A stretch of DNA of 64,000 bases from Parachlamydia acanthamoebae (lineage in GTDB: Bacteria > Chlamydiota > Chlamydiia > Chlamydiales > Parachlamydiaceae): assembly GCF_000875975.1 (NCBI RefSeq), contig NZ_BAWW01000003.1:62001-126000 (forward strand), written 5' to 3'. Numbering within the stretch: position 1 is the stretch's first letter; every line of letters begins with the position of its first letter. Shown in pieces: positions 35,895 to 43,815 of this stretch. A program made the translations under genes and the position numbers. The notes beneath the pieces are model-generated. The model was not told the DNA's origin, did no database searches, and was given only the letters and a program-made list of their open reading frames with translations.

Positions 35895-37213
35895 TACCTG
35901 TTTCACCTTTAAGTTCCCCTGCCGTTGAATATAGTTATCCAAAAAAAGCACTTGAATTAATTTTAAAACATTTACCCATTCATGAAATTGCAAAAGTAAG
36001 AGCTACCTGTCAATCTTGGCGTACAACATCTAGAAATGCTTTTTCTTTATCTAATGTTCCCCTCACAGATAGTTTAAAAAAGTTGTTTGGCGAAGAAGGT
36101 GCTTTAGAAATGCAAAAATCCTTGCAATTCTACCATTTAATACGCCAAGGTGAGGTATTTTTTCCCAAAAATGAGCGGATCCCCGCAACTGCAAGCTATC
36201 ATGTTTTAGATTTTCAGATTGCCGATCAAAAATTAGTCTTAAAAGTTGCTGATAATTCGAAATATCCCCAACTAATCTTATTTGATCTGGCAAAAACGAC
36301 CCATTCCCCTATTCCAGTCAACATATTTAAATATGAAACCGAGAATTTTGCGTTTAATGGAAAAACCATCATCTGCCAATCCCTCATATTACCTGAGTAT
36401 GAAAAATCAAAGCAGTATTACACAGCCTTTAAGAATATAGATGAGATTGATTTTACTTTTGTATGCGAAGAATTTTGTGCTCGTTTAGAGCTGTGCGATG
36501 ATTATGTCCTCGCTGCACATAAATCAGGCGTTATTATTCAAAAAATGGGAGACTTGAGCAGCATCAAACATGCAACTAGCCCCGTCTGGTGTTTTATTTC
36601 CACTCCAACGGCACATTTTTTTACATATGACTCTAAAAAAAAGAAGATATTTTGTCATACCTTCCTTGAAAGTCCAAGAAATCAAGAGAAATTTTTTAAT
36701 ACCTATCCAATTAAAGAAGTTTCAGTCGAGACAGATGTTCAAGAGCTGAAAGCATCCCGGACATATCTTGTCGCTAAAATGGATCTAAACTTTAATATCT
36801 ATACGATTAATCGAGATCATTCACCTGTTTTAGCCATGACAATTCATCATCAAGATTTAAGCACAGAGTTTCAAATTCACGGTTCACGCTTGATCGTTTT
36901 TGGTGAAACGAAAGTCACTCTTTATTCATTAAAAAATGGAGAACGTCTATTTTCATTCACTTTACATTGTCTGAATGAAAAAGGTCTGTACACAATTGAA
37001 AAACAACTTTATGGAAATATTCTTTTTGTAAGGCGGGCAAACGGAATCCTCCAAATTGTTGATCTTTTAACGGGTTTGCCTTTAATCGATGAAGTGATGT
37101 TTCCACGTAAATTTTTAAAATTTCACATTGAAAATCACACTCTTTATGCTTTGCACAATGACCATAAAATCTACAAATACGCGTTGCTTCTAAATGTAAA
37201 AAGGCCCAAATAA
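35891..37213 (+). CDS. Second F-box protein, paralogue of the preceding gene
   Basis: A 440-residue paralogue whose start overlaps the previous stop (ATGA). Its F-box, about 14-50 (YPKKALELILKHLPIHEIAK followed by VRATCQSWRTTSRNAF), is more degenerate and lacks the leading Leu-Pro. The C-terminal body is clearly related to the neighbour: NGILQIVDLLTGLPLID against GTLQIIDLLSDKCL, and a shared end, LHNDHKIYKYAL against LHKNGIYKYLF. Tandem duplication with divergence is the simplest origin. The terminator 37201-37227 includes its stop codon. Confidence 0.82.
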   Translation: MIPVSPLSSPAVEYSYPKKALELILKHLPIHEIAKVRATCQSWRTTSRNAFSLSNVPLTDSLKKLFGEEGALEMQKSLQFYHLIRQGEVFFPKNERIPATASYHVLDFQIADQKLVLKVADNSKYPQLILFDLAKTTHSPIPVNIFKYETENFAFNGKTIICQSLILPEYEKSKQYYTAFKNIDEIDFTFVCEEFCARLELCDDYVLAAHKSGVIIQKMGDLSSIKHATSPVWCFISTPTAHFFTYDSKKKKIFCHTFLESPRNQEKFFNTYPIKEVSVETDVQELKASRTYLVAKMDLNFNIYTINRDHSPVLAMTIHHQDLSTEFQIHGSRLIVFGETKVTLYSLKNGERLFSFTLHCLNEKGLYTIEKQLYGNILFVRRANGILQIVDLLTGLPLIDEVMFPRKFLKFHIENHTLYALHNDHKIYKYALLLNVKRPK

Positions 37214-37227
37214 TTGGGCCTTTTTTT
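37201..37227 (+). terminator. Rho-independent terminator of the F-box pair
   Basis: Stem AAGGCCCAA/TTGGGCCTT with a 4-base loop, followed by seven T. The stem includes the last codons and the stop of the second F-box gene and also lies just past the end of the convergent small gene at 37233. Confidence 0.9.
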
Positions 37228-37232
37228 AAAAA

Positions 37233-37442
37233 TCAATGCACTGCCATCCGACTAGATACACGAACTGGGCGTCTTCGCTCGCTCAGTCTTTTTTCTTGCG
37301 TATCCGCAATAAGTTGAGAAACAGGATGGATCACACCGTCATCGCCGTTAATTAAGGACTTGTTCTGCTTTTCCATTTCTTTACGAATCGATTGAATCAC
37401 TTTTTTTTGAATATATTGACGATGATGGATTGCGTCTTTCAT
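37233..37442 (-). CDS. Small basic orphan protein
   Basis: A 69-residue protein; GAGGAGGG four bases before the ATG at 37442 decides this start over the longer open frame. It is rich in basic residues (IQKKVIQSIRKEMEKQNKS, then KRLSERRRPVRVSSRM) and would be largely helical. No family recognised. It is convergent with the F-box genes and divergent from the orphan family member at 37745. Confidence 0.65.
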   Translation of the reverse strand: MKDAIHHRQYIQKKVIQSIRKEMEKQNKSLINGDDGVIHPVSQLIADTQEKRLSERRRPVRVSSRMAVH

Positions 37443-37744
37443 AGAACCCTCCTCGAAATTTGGGTATGAAGATTTAAGAAGAGAGATAACAACCTCTCTA
37501 TTATAAATTATATCACAAATCGATTTAAAAATAAAGATTTTACCATTATGGTTTTTCACACTCAATTAAGCACATAATCTATTTCCTTATAATTTATCTT
37601 CTTTAATTAAGGGGAAAATAGTTAATAAAAAATGCATTATTTATAATAATAATTTCTTTATAATAAAAACCAAAAGAACAACTATCATCTTCTATGTCAC
37701 TAAGTTTTATAATTTTTTTCTCTCAGCAAATTTAAGGATCTATT
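37443..37744. other. Divergent AT-rich intergenic region
   Basis: A 302-base spacer between the divergent small basic gene and the helical-repeat gene. It is very AT-rich, with no gene or RNA seen; it presumably holds both promoters, but no pair of -35/-10 boxes stands out. Confidence 0.5.
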
Positions 37745-38977
37745 ATGGTAAATTTTAATCAATTCATGTTGGGCATCAACCATGCTAGCCCGGTTGAAGA
37801 ATCCAAATCTTCTAAAAAGAATTTTAAGAAAAAAATTTCTGTAGAACAAGCTATCCAAGCAGTTAGCGGGAATTTTTTCAAAAAACTTATTGCACGCTTG
37901 AAATTAGCCTATAAAAATCGAGAATGGTTCAATGAAAAAAACATTAAAGCACGTGTCGCTTCTCATGATTTAAAGGATTTAAAAACACTTTCTGAATTAT
38001 TTAAAACAACTTATTCAACTTCCTCTAAAGAAAATATCTCTAATTTCATGGATAAATTCGTCCTTCCCGCTAGAGACTTGAAAGCCCGAGAACAATTCAT
38101 GAAAGATTTAGCCCAGAACGAACGTCCAGAAATTGCAGAGATCAACATCAAATATATTTTGCGACTCCAGGAAAAAAATATTAACGCAATAGACTTAATG
38201 AATGATGGTCGGCTCGGCGAGCTTAAGGAAGCAAAAAAAGATACTGACATTGATAACCTCATAAAAGATTTTTTAGGTGATGAATTTATTTCTACTTTGA
38301 AAGAATTTACTAATAAAATCGATTTAGACAGCAACGAATTTATTAATCTGCCTTATGTCGTTCATATGTCGTTAGAATCTCGCAAATTCCTTACGCAACT
38401 AAACAGAAATGGGATTACATTAGAGCGGATTTTTCCCGACACAATAACAACCGAAGAGATTTTAGATTTTATTTCTTGGAATGCAGCAAACAGTTTTTAC
38501 GAAACGATCAAACGCTTTACGGATCAAGAAGACATTCAAATTGCGCTATTAAAATCATCCTCGAACTCTCCGGAGCGCTTACTCATTCCTGCACTCGTAA
38601 GTAGTGGAATAGCGGCCGCAGATTTTACAAATGAAATATTCCCCACTCTAAGAGAAATACTATACCAAGCTAGAGATCTTGAAGTGCAAAGGCATTTCAT
38701 CAAAAAAATATTGATCGACCAACTTCCAGAGAAAGAACGAGCACGCCTTTGGCATAGTATCGAATTTTTTTTTAATGAACCATTTAAATCCAATGAAGAT
38801 CTTGCGTTAATCTATCCTCTTCTAGAAGATTTTAACTTCGAAGCCGCAGAACTAATTGACAAGTATGTGAACAGAGATGAAGATGGATCGACATTGAATG
38901 ACTTTGAAAAATTGAAATTTTCGTTGAATGGCCAATCCATTTTAGAAGCAATTAAAGCGTATTTGAATAATAAATAA
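37745..38977 (+). CDS. Orphan helical-repeat family member 1
   Basis: A 410-residue protein with AAGGATC before the ATG. A polar leader (1-32) precedes a module at about 35-90: ISVEQAIQAVSGNFFKKLIA then RLKLAYKNREWFNEKNIKAR, shared with the genes at 39199 and, more weakly, 43816. The rest contains degenerate repeats of about 70 residues, each with a turn like NGITLERIF (also KNINAIDLM and SGIAAADFT). Such arrays usually fold as helical solenoids. No signal peptide or membrane segment. A secreted effector is possible. The hairpin at 39002 ends the transcript. Confidence 0.75.
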   Translation: MVNFNQFMLGINHASPVEESKSSKKNFKKKISVEQAIQAVSGNFFKKLIARLKLAYKNREWFNEKNIKARVASHDLKDLKTLSELFKTTYSTSSKENISNFMDKFVLPARDLKAREQFMKDLAQNERPEIAEINIKYILRLQEKNINAIDLMNDGRLGELKEAKKDTDIDNLIKDFLGDEFISTLKEFTNKIDLDSNEFINLPYVVHMSLESRKFLTQLNRNGITLERIFPDTITTEEILDFISWNAANSFYETIKRFTDQEDIQIALLKSSSNSPERLLIPALVSSGIAAADFTNEIFPTLREILYQARDLEVQRHFIKKILIDQLPEKERARLWHSIEFFFNEPFKSNEDLALIYPLLEDFNFEAAELIDKYVNRDEDGSTLNDFEKLKFSLNGQSILEAIKAYLNNK

Positions 38978-39001
38978 AATAAACTCTCGATTTCAAAACT
39001 A

Positions 39002-39034
39002 AAGCCATATTCTCATGATTTGGGGATATGGCTT
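39002..39034 (+). terminator. Hairpin terminator between the tandem paralogues
   Basis: Stem AAGCCATAT/ATATGGCTT, extended by four G-containing pairs, followed by CTCTCAAAATTTT. It isolates the first paralogue from the second. Confidence 0.65.
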
Positions 39035-39198
39035 CTCTCAAAATTTTATCTATTTGGAAATCCTTTAATATTCCAATTAATATTCCAATCAATATTTTTT
39101 AAAAAATCATTTCATTCTACTCAAGACTATTTATGAAAAAAGAAGAATATGCTATGTTTATATAACTTTACTTTAAATTAAAACGTTAGGAAATACAT

Positions 39199-40428
39199 AT
39201 GGTCAGTTTTAAAGAGCAGTTTAATCATTTTCCACTAGGTGTCCCCGGCTACATGGACATCTCTAAGTCTCCTACCAAAAAGATAGAAAAAACCATTTCC
39301 TTAGAAAAAGCAATCTCTGCTGTATATGGAAATGCTTTAACTAAGCTTATTGCACGATTAAAATTAGTCTTAAAAAGAGAATGGTTCAATGAAAAAAATA
39401 TTGCAAATCGAGTTAGCTCTCACAACTTCGAAGATTTAAAAAACCTTACAAGCTTGTTTAACAAAGCTTATCCAGATTCCTCGAAAATAAATAAAAAAGT
39501 CTCTCATTTTATGGATCATTTTGTCACACCTGCATTTGATTTGAAAGCTCGTCAAAAATTTATAGAAGGATTAACCGATTCTAATCAGAAATGCCAAGTT
39601 GAGGACCTTCTCAACATCGATTACATATCAAAATGCTTAGAAAAAAATATTAAAGCGATTGATTTAGTTAACATGGATGTGGATTTATTTCATCGACTTA
39701 TTGATGCAAAAAATGAGCAAGATTTCAATGAAGTCATCAAGAATTTCTTAGGTCAACCTTTTTTGGATGATATCCAATATTTTACGACAGATCTTGATTT
39801 GCAAGATGCACTATTTATTCGTATGCCTACCGAATCCCGTCAGCTCATTCGAGATTTAACAGATAACGGAATAACAGTTGAACAAATTTTTGCGACTTCC
39901 CCAACAGCCAAAGAAGTGTTAGATTTTATTCATCTAAATTCAGAAAAAAATTTCTATGAAGATGTTAGTAATTTTGTTCCTCAAACAAGTCTACAAATTG
40001 GTTTATTAAAATCTCCCGCAAATTCAGCTGAGCGATTATTGATTCCAATCCTTGTCAAAAATGGGCAAACTGCTAAAGATTTAACCGGAACATACTTTTC
40101 CTTCATCGAAGACATTGTTCTTTGTGCGAAAGACTATAACGTCCAAAAGAGTAACGTTATTGCAGCAATGCTGAATAAAATTCCTGAAGAAAGTCGCAAA
40201 AGACATGAGCATACCCTCGAAGTGTTTTTTGATGATCCATTTAATCAAGACACTGATCTTGCACTCGTTATTCCTCTTATTGACAATTTTGACACAAGTC
40301 TCGCAGAGTTAATTGAAGAATACTGTACCTTTGAAGGCTATCAAAGCTTTGAAAAATTAAAAAAGAACTTAAATGGCATGTCTCTTTTAGACAAAATCAA
40401 GCAAGAATATAACAATTCTAAGCCATAA
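39199..40428 (+). CDS. Orphan helical-repeat family member 2
   Basis: A 409-residue tandem paralogue of the gene at 37745, with AGGAAAT before the ATG. It shares the same layout: polar leader, then ISLEKAISAVYGNALTKLIA and RLKLVLKREWFNEKNIANRV, then repeats with NGITVEQIF and a matching segment LQIGLLKSPANSAERLLIPI (family member 1 has IQIALLKSSSNSPERLLIPA). The pair arose by local duplication and has diverged considerably, which suggests selection for different partners. It has its own leader and terminator. Confidence 0.75.
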   Translation: MVSFKEQFNHFPLGVPGYMDISKSPTKKIEKTISLEKAISAVYGNALTKLIARLKLVLKREWFNEKNIANRVSSHNFEDLKNLTSLFNKAYPDSSKINKKVSHFMDHFVTPAFDLKARQKFIEGLTDSNQKCQVEDLLNIDYISKCLEKNIKAIDLVNMDVDLFHRLIDAKNEQDFNEVIKNFLGQPFLDDIQYFTTDLDLQDALFIRMPTESRQLIRDLTDNGITVEQIFATSPTAKEVLDFIHLNSEKNFYEDVSNFVPQTSLQIGLLKSPANSAERLLIPILVKNGQTAKDLTGTYFSFIEDIVLCAKDYNVQKSNVIAAMLNKIPEESRKRHEHTLEVFFDDPFNQDTDLALVIPLIDNFDTSLAELIEEYCTFEGYQSFEKLKKNLNGMSLLDKIKQEYNNSKP

Positions 40429-40459
40429 GTCCTGCGACTATACTTCTAAAAAACTGGAT

Positions 40460-40505
40460 CCATATCCTCTAGTGAGGATATGGTCGTTCCTTATTTCATT
40501 TTTTT
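40460..40505 (+). terminator. Rho-independent terminator of family member 2
   Basis: A 10-bp perfect stem CCATATCCTC/GAGGATATGG with loop TAGT, then TCGTTCCTTATTTCATTTTTTT. Confidence 0.75.
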
Positions 40506-40578
40506 GCCTGCAAGCTTGACAAGCTGTTCCTGATAATTTAACATTCTTTCTCAGGAACCCCCTATTTTAAAGGAAACA

Positions 40579-40701
40579 ATGTCACCTAATCTATTGGGAA
40601 ATCTTTTTGTCGAAGCCGCTGTTGTAGGCGTTGTATGTATCGTTTTTTTAATCCTGTTTGTCGTAGCTGGAATTCGACAGATTTACAAAAATCGTGATTA
40701 A
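40579..40701 (+). CDS. 40-residue single-pass membrane protein
   Basis: A short gene with AAAGGAAA five bases before the ATG. It encodes MSPNLLGNLFVEAAV followed by a hydrophobic helix (VGVVCIVFLILFVVAGI) and a basic end (RQIYKNRD), so it would sit with the C-terminus in the cytoplasm. Its stop is immediately followed by the ATG of the cysteine-cluster gene (TAAATG), which points to a common mRNA with that gene and the Mrp ATPase. No function known. Confidence 0.65.
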   Translation: MSPNLLGNLFVEAAVVGVVCIVFLILFVVAGIRQIYKNRD

Positions 40702-41160
40702 ATGTCTAAAAAAAATAACTTAACAATGTTCGATGAATCTAAAGAACACTCCTCTTGGTATGCACAAGGACTTTCTTTTGAATGTACGGGATGTGGCCAA
40801 TGTTGCACAGGAGCCCCTGGGTATGTATGGATTTCTAAAGAAGAAATTGCCAATCTTGCCACTCACCTTAATCTATCTTTGGACGAATTTTCTAAACGCT
40901 ACGTACGCAAAGTTGGGGATCGATTTTCATTGAAGGAACATCCCAAAACATTTGACTGCGTTTTCTTAAAAGAAAATAAGTGTTCAGTCTACTCGCTTCG
41001 TCCTAAACAATGCCGAACATTCCCCTGGTGGCCACAGCTGCTCAAATCAAAACAAGATTGGGAAGAAGCCTCTATTCACTGTGAAGGGATTCGTTGCAAT
41101 GCGCCCGTTGTCCCTTTCGAAACCATTCAACAGCAACTCTCGATTCAAACTTCTTCATAG
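40702..41160 (+). CDS. YkgJ-family cysteine cluster protein
   Basis: A 152-residue protein of the CxxCxxCC family (YkgJ, UPF0153), predicted to bind zinc or an iron-sulfur cluster. The N-terminal cluster FECTGCGQCCTG supplies C28, C31, C34 and C35, and later cysteines in TFDCVF, NKCSVYSLRPKQCRTFPWWP and IHCEG complete the pattern. The YSLRPKQCRTFPW segment is the family signature. It lies 3 bases before the Mrp-type ATPase, an Fe-S carrier family, which supports a role connected with metal clusters. Confidence 0.9.
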   Translation: MSKKNNLTMFDESKEHSSWYAQGLSFECTGCGQCCTGAPGYVWISKEEIANLATHLNLSLDEFSKRYVRKVGDRFSLKEHPKTFDCVFLKENKCSVYSLRPKQCRTFPWWPQLLKSKQDWEEASIHCEGIRCNAPVVPFETIQQQLSIQTSS

Positions 41161-41163
41161 CTT

Positions 41164-41949
41164 ATGGCACACGCTCTGTCTCAAATTAGCACAACAACCT
41201 ATTTAGTTGGCTCAGGAAAAGGGGGCGTAGGCAAATCGACTGTTGCGGTCAATTTAGCTGTCGCTCTTGCCAAAATAGGGTTATCAGTAGGCCTTTTAGA
41301 TGCGGATCTTTATGGTCCTTCGGTTCCTATCATGATGGGCCTGCGCCGTCTAACCCCTCAATCAGAGGTAGATGCGGATGGAAAGGAAATGATTACCCCT
41401 TTTTTTAAATTTGGGGTAAAAATTCTTTCTCTCGGATTCTTCATTGAAGAAGCACGCTCCATCGTCTGGCGTGGACCTATGTTGCATACAACGATTCAAA
41501 AATTTATCCAAAATATTTTTTGGGGACATTTGGACGTTCTCCTGATTGACCTCCCCCCTGGAACAGGCGACATTCCCCTTTCTCTTTCTCAGCTGCTAAC
41601 AATAACAGGAGCATTAATTGTCTCGACACCTCAAGAAGTTGCCATTTTAGACGTGATCAAAGTGATGAATGCCTTTCATCAGTTAGAAATTCCTATTGTA
41701 GGATTAATTGAAAATATGGCAGGTTTCACTGCACCAGACACTGGACATACCTACGCTCTTTTTGGCGAAGGAAAAGTCGATGACCTTGCTAGGCGATTTC
41801 AAACCTCTCTTTTAGGTCGTATCCCTTTTCATCCATCGATCCGTATTGGCGGTGATGAAGGTGTACCTGCGGCTTTTCATAGCGGCCAGGCTGGCGATCC
41901 TTTTCATTTAATAGCGCGTGAACTCTTGCAACAAAGTCCAACATATTAA
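41164..41949 (+). CDS. Mrp/ApbC-type P-loop ATPase lacking the CxxC motif
   Basis: A 261-residue member of the Mrp/NBP35 branch of ParA-like ATPases, which carry Fe-S clusters to apoproteins. It has the deviant Walker A SGKGGVGKST (17-26), the LDADLYGPSVPIMMGL segment and LLIDLPPGTGDIPLSLSQL. The family usually has CxxC for cluster binding near NMSxFxCPxCG; here that segment reads NMAGFTAPDTGHTYALFG, without cysteines. The N-terminal DUF59 domain of longer Mrp proteins is also absent. It may therefore handle clusters differently or have another client. It begins 3 bases after the cysteine cluster gene. Confidence 0.92.
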   Translation: MAHALSQISTTTYLVGSGKGGVGKSTVAVNLAVALAKIGLSVGLLDADLYGPSVPIMMGLRRLTPQSEVDADGKEMITPFFKFGVKILSLGFFIEEARSIVWRGPMLHTTIQKFIQNIFWGHLDVLLIDLPPGTGDIPLSLSQLLTITGALIVSTPQEVAILDVIKVMNAFHQLEIPIVGLIENMAGFTAPDTGHTYALFGEGKVDDLARRFQTSLLGRIPFHPSIRIGGDEGVPAAFHSGQAGDPFHLIARELLQQSPTY

Positions 41950-41957
41950 GGAAGTCC

Positions 41958-43739
41958 ATGAAACAGTCTAATGAAAAAACCGTACTTGACTCGACAACTC
42001 AAACAAATGTTACTCGTTGGCTTGAAGAAGCTTATGATGAAAATACCAAGCAAACAATCCGTCATCTCTTAAAAGAAAATCCTAAAGAAATTATCGACGC
42101 TTTTTATACAAATCTTTCTTTTGGAACAGGTGGATTGCGTGGGATCATGGGAGTCGGAACTAACCGGATGAATCCTTATACTGTAAGAGCTGCTTCTCAG
42201 GGTGTTGCAAACTACTTGCTCCAGCAAAAAGATTCAGAAGAAAAATCGGTCTTCGTTGGATATGACTCTCGCAACAATTCGCAGCTCTTTGCCGAAGAAA
42301 CGGCCAGAGTTTTTGCTGCCAATGGAATCAAAACCTACCTTTGTAAGCATCTACGCCCAACTCCTTATGTCTCCTTTGGATGTCGCGACAAAAAATGCCA
42401 TGCAGCCGTCATGGTAACAGCTTCCCATAATCCCCCCGAATACAATGGGTATAAAGTTTACTGGAGTGATGGAGGCCAAGTTCTCCCTCCACACGACAAA
42501 GCAATCATTGCAGAAGTTAACAAAATTATTGACCTCTCAATGATTCATCGCGTTGATTCTCTTGAGCACCCTTTGATAGTGCGCGTAGAAGAAGATGTCG
42601 ATGCGGCTTATTTAAAGGCGATTGAATCGCTGCAAATGTATCCTGAAGAAAATGAAAAACACGGAAAAGAGCTAAATATCGTCTATACTAGTCTACACGG
42701 TACAGGCATTACACTCATGCCACAAGCTTTTAAAGAATGGGGATTTGAAACCATCCACTATGTGAAAAATCAGATCATTGCAGATGGAAATTTTCCGACT
42801 GTCAATTATCCTAATCCGGAAGAACGGGATGCATTATCTTTAGGCATAGAGTTGCTTAAGCAACAAAATGCCGATATTTTAGTGGCTACAGACCCTGATG
42901 CGGATCGCGTAGGGGTCGCGGTGAAACACCAAGACTCCATTCATACTTTAACGGGAAATCAAGTCGCATGCATATGCTTAGCACATGTTTGCGAAGCCCT
43001 CACACACAAAAACCAGATGCCTGAGCGCGCAGCCTTTATTAAAACGATCGTCACAACAGAGCTCTTTAAAAGCATTGTGGATGCGTATGGTAAGACATGT
43101 TTTAATGTCCTCCCTGGTTTCAAATACATTGCTCAACATATTCATGAATGGGAACAAGAGAAAAATAGCTACCAATATGTGTTTGGAGGAGAGGAATCCT
43201 GTGGTTATCTTTTGGGAACTCAGGTGCGAGATAAAGATGCGATCCTTTCAAGCCTACTTGTTTGCGAAGCTGCGCTGCATGCAAAAAGAAACAATCAAAC
43301 GCTCGTGGATCTCCTAAATTCCCTCTATCAAAAATATGGTTTTTTCCTTGAAAAATTACTTTCCATGAAATTTGAGGATACCAAATCTGATAAAGAAAAA
43401 ATGGCCAAAGGGATGGAAAAATTACGAGCATCCCCACCGAAATCGATCTGTGGAATAGAGGTGATCAGTATTGAAGACTTTTTAAGCTCAACCAAAACCA
43501 CTCTAAAGACAGGAAAACAAGAATCAATTTCGATTCCCAAATCCAACGTCCTACTCTTTTGGCTAGAGGATGGAAGCAAAGTCATCGCACGTCCATCCGG
43601 AACAGAGCCAAAAATTAAGCTCTATTGTGGAGTTAAGAAGAAAGACTTCCATAGTGTTGAAGAAGCAACTCAAGCAGCCTCCCAATATGCGGATCAACTG
43701 CTTTCTGAAATTCAAAATATATTAAAAAAAGACATTTGA
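41958..43739 (+). CDS. Phosphoglucomutase/phosphomannomutase (alpha-D-phosphohexomutase)
   Basis: A 593-residue alpha-D-phosphohexomutase of the PgcA-like long type, interconverting glucose-6-phosphate and glucose-1-phosphate. It has the phosphoserine loop TASHNPPEYNGYKVYW (S156), the metal loop DPDADRVGVAV, the sugar-specificity loop GGEESCGYL and the phosphate-binding loop RPSGTEPKIKLY. GGTGGLRG near residue 57-62 is the N-terminal hallmark. AAGGAAG precedes the ATG. Its product feeds GlgC, encoded at 25654, in glycogen synthesis. It starts 8 bases after the Mrp stop. Confidence 0.95.
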   Translation: MKQSNEKTVLDSTTQTNVTRWLEEAYDENTKQTIRHLLKENPKEIIDAFYTNLSFGTGGLRGIMGVGTNRMNPYTVRAASQGVANYLLQQKDSEEKSVFVGYDSRNNSQLFAEETARVFAANGIKTYLCKHLRPTPYVSFGCRDKKCHAAVMVTASHNPPEYNGYKVYWSDGGQVLPPHDKAIIAEVNKIIDLSMIHRVDSLEHPLIVRVEEDVDAAYLKAIESLQMYPEENEKHGKELNIVYTSLHGTGITLMPQAFKEWGFETIHYVKNQIIADGNFPTVNYPNPEERDALSLGIELLKQQNADILVATDPDADRVGVAVKHQDSIHTLTGNQVACICLAHVCEALTHKNQMPERAAFIKTIVTTELFKSIVDAYGKTCFNVLPGFKYIAQHIHEWEQEKNSYQYVFGGEESCGYLLGTQVRDKDAILSSLLVCEAALHAKRNNQTLVDLLNSLYQKYGFFLEKLLSMKFEDTKSDKEKMAKGMEKLRASPPKSICGIEVISIEDFLSSTKTTLKTGKQESISIPKSNVLLFWLEDGSKVIARPSGTEPKIKLYCGVKKKDFHSVEEATQAASQYADQLLSEIQNILKKDI

Positions 43740-43815
43740 TATGAACAATGATCCTCTTTTTAGAAAGACCATCATTTTTTACACCTTCAAACTGCTTAAT
43801 CTCTAAAGGAACAAA

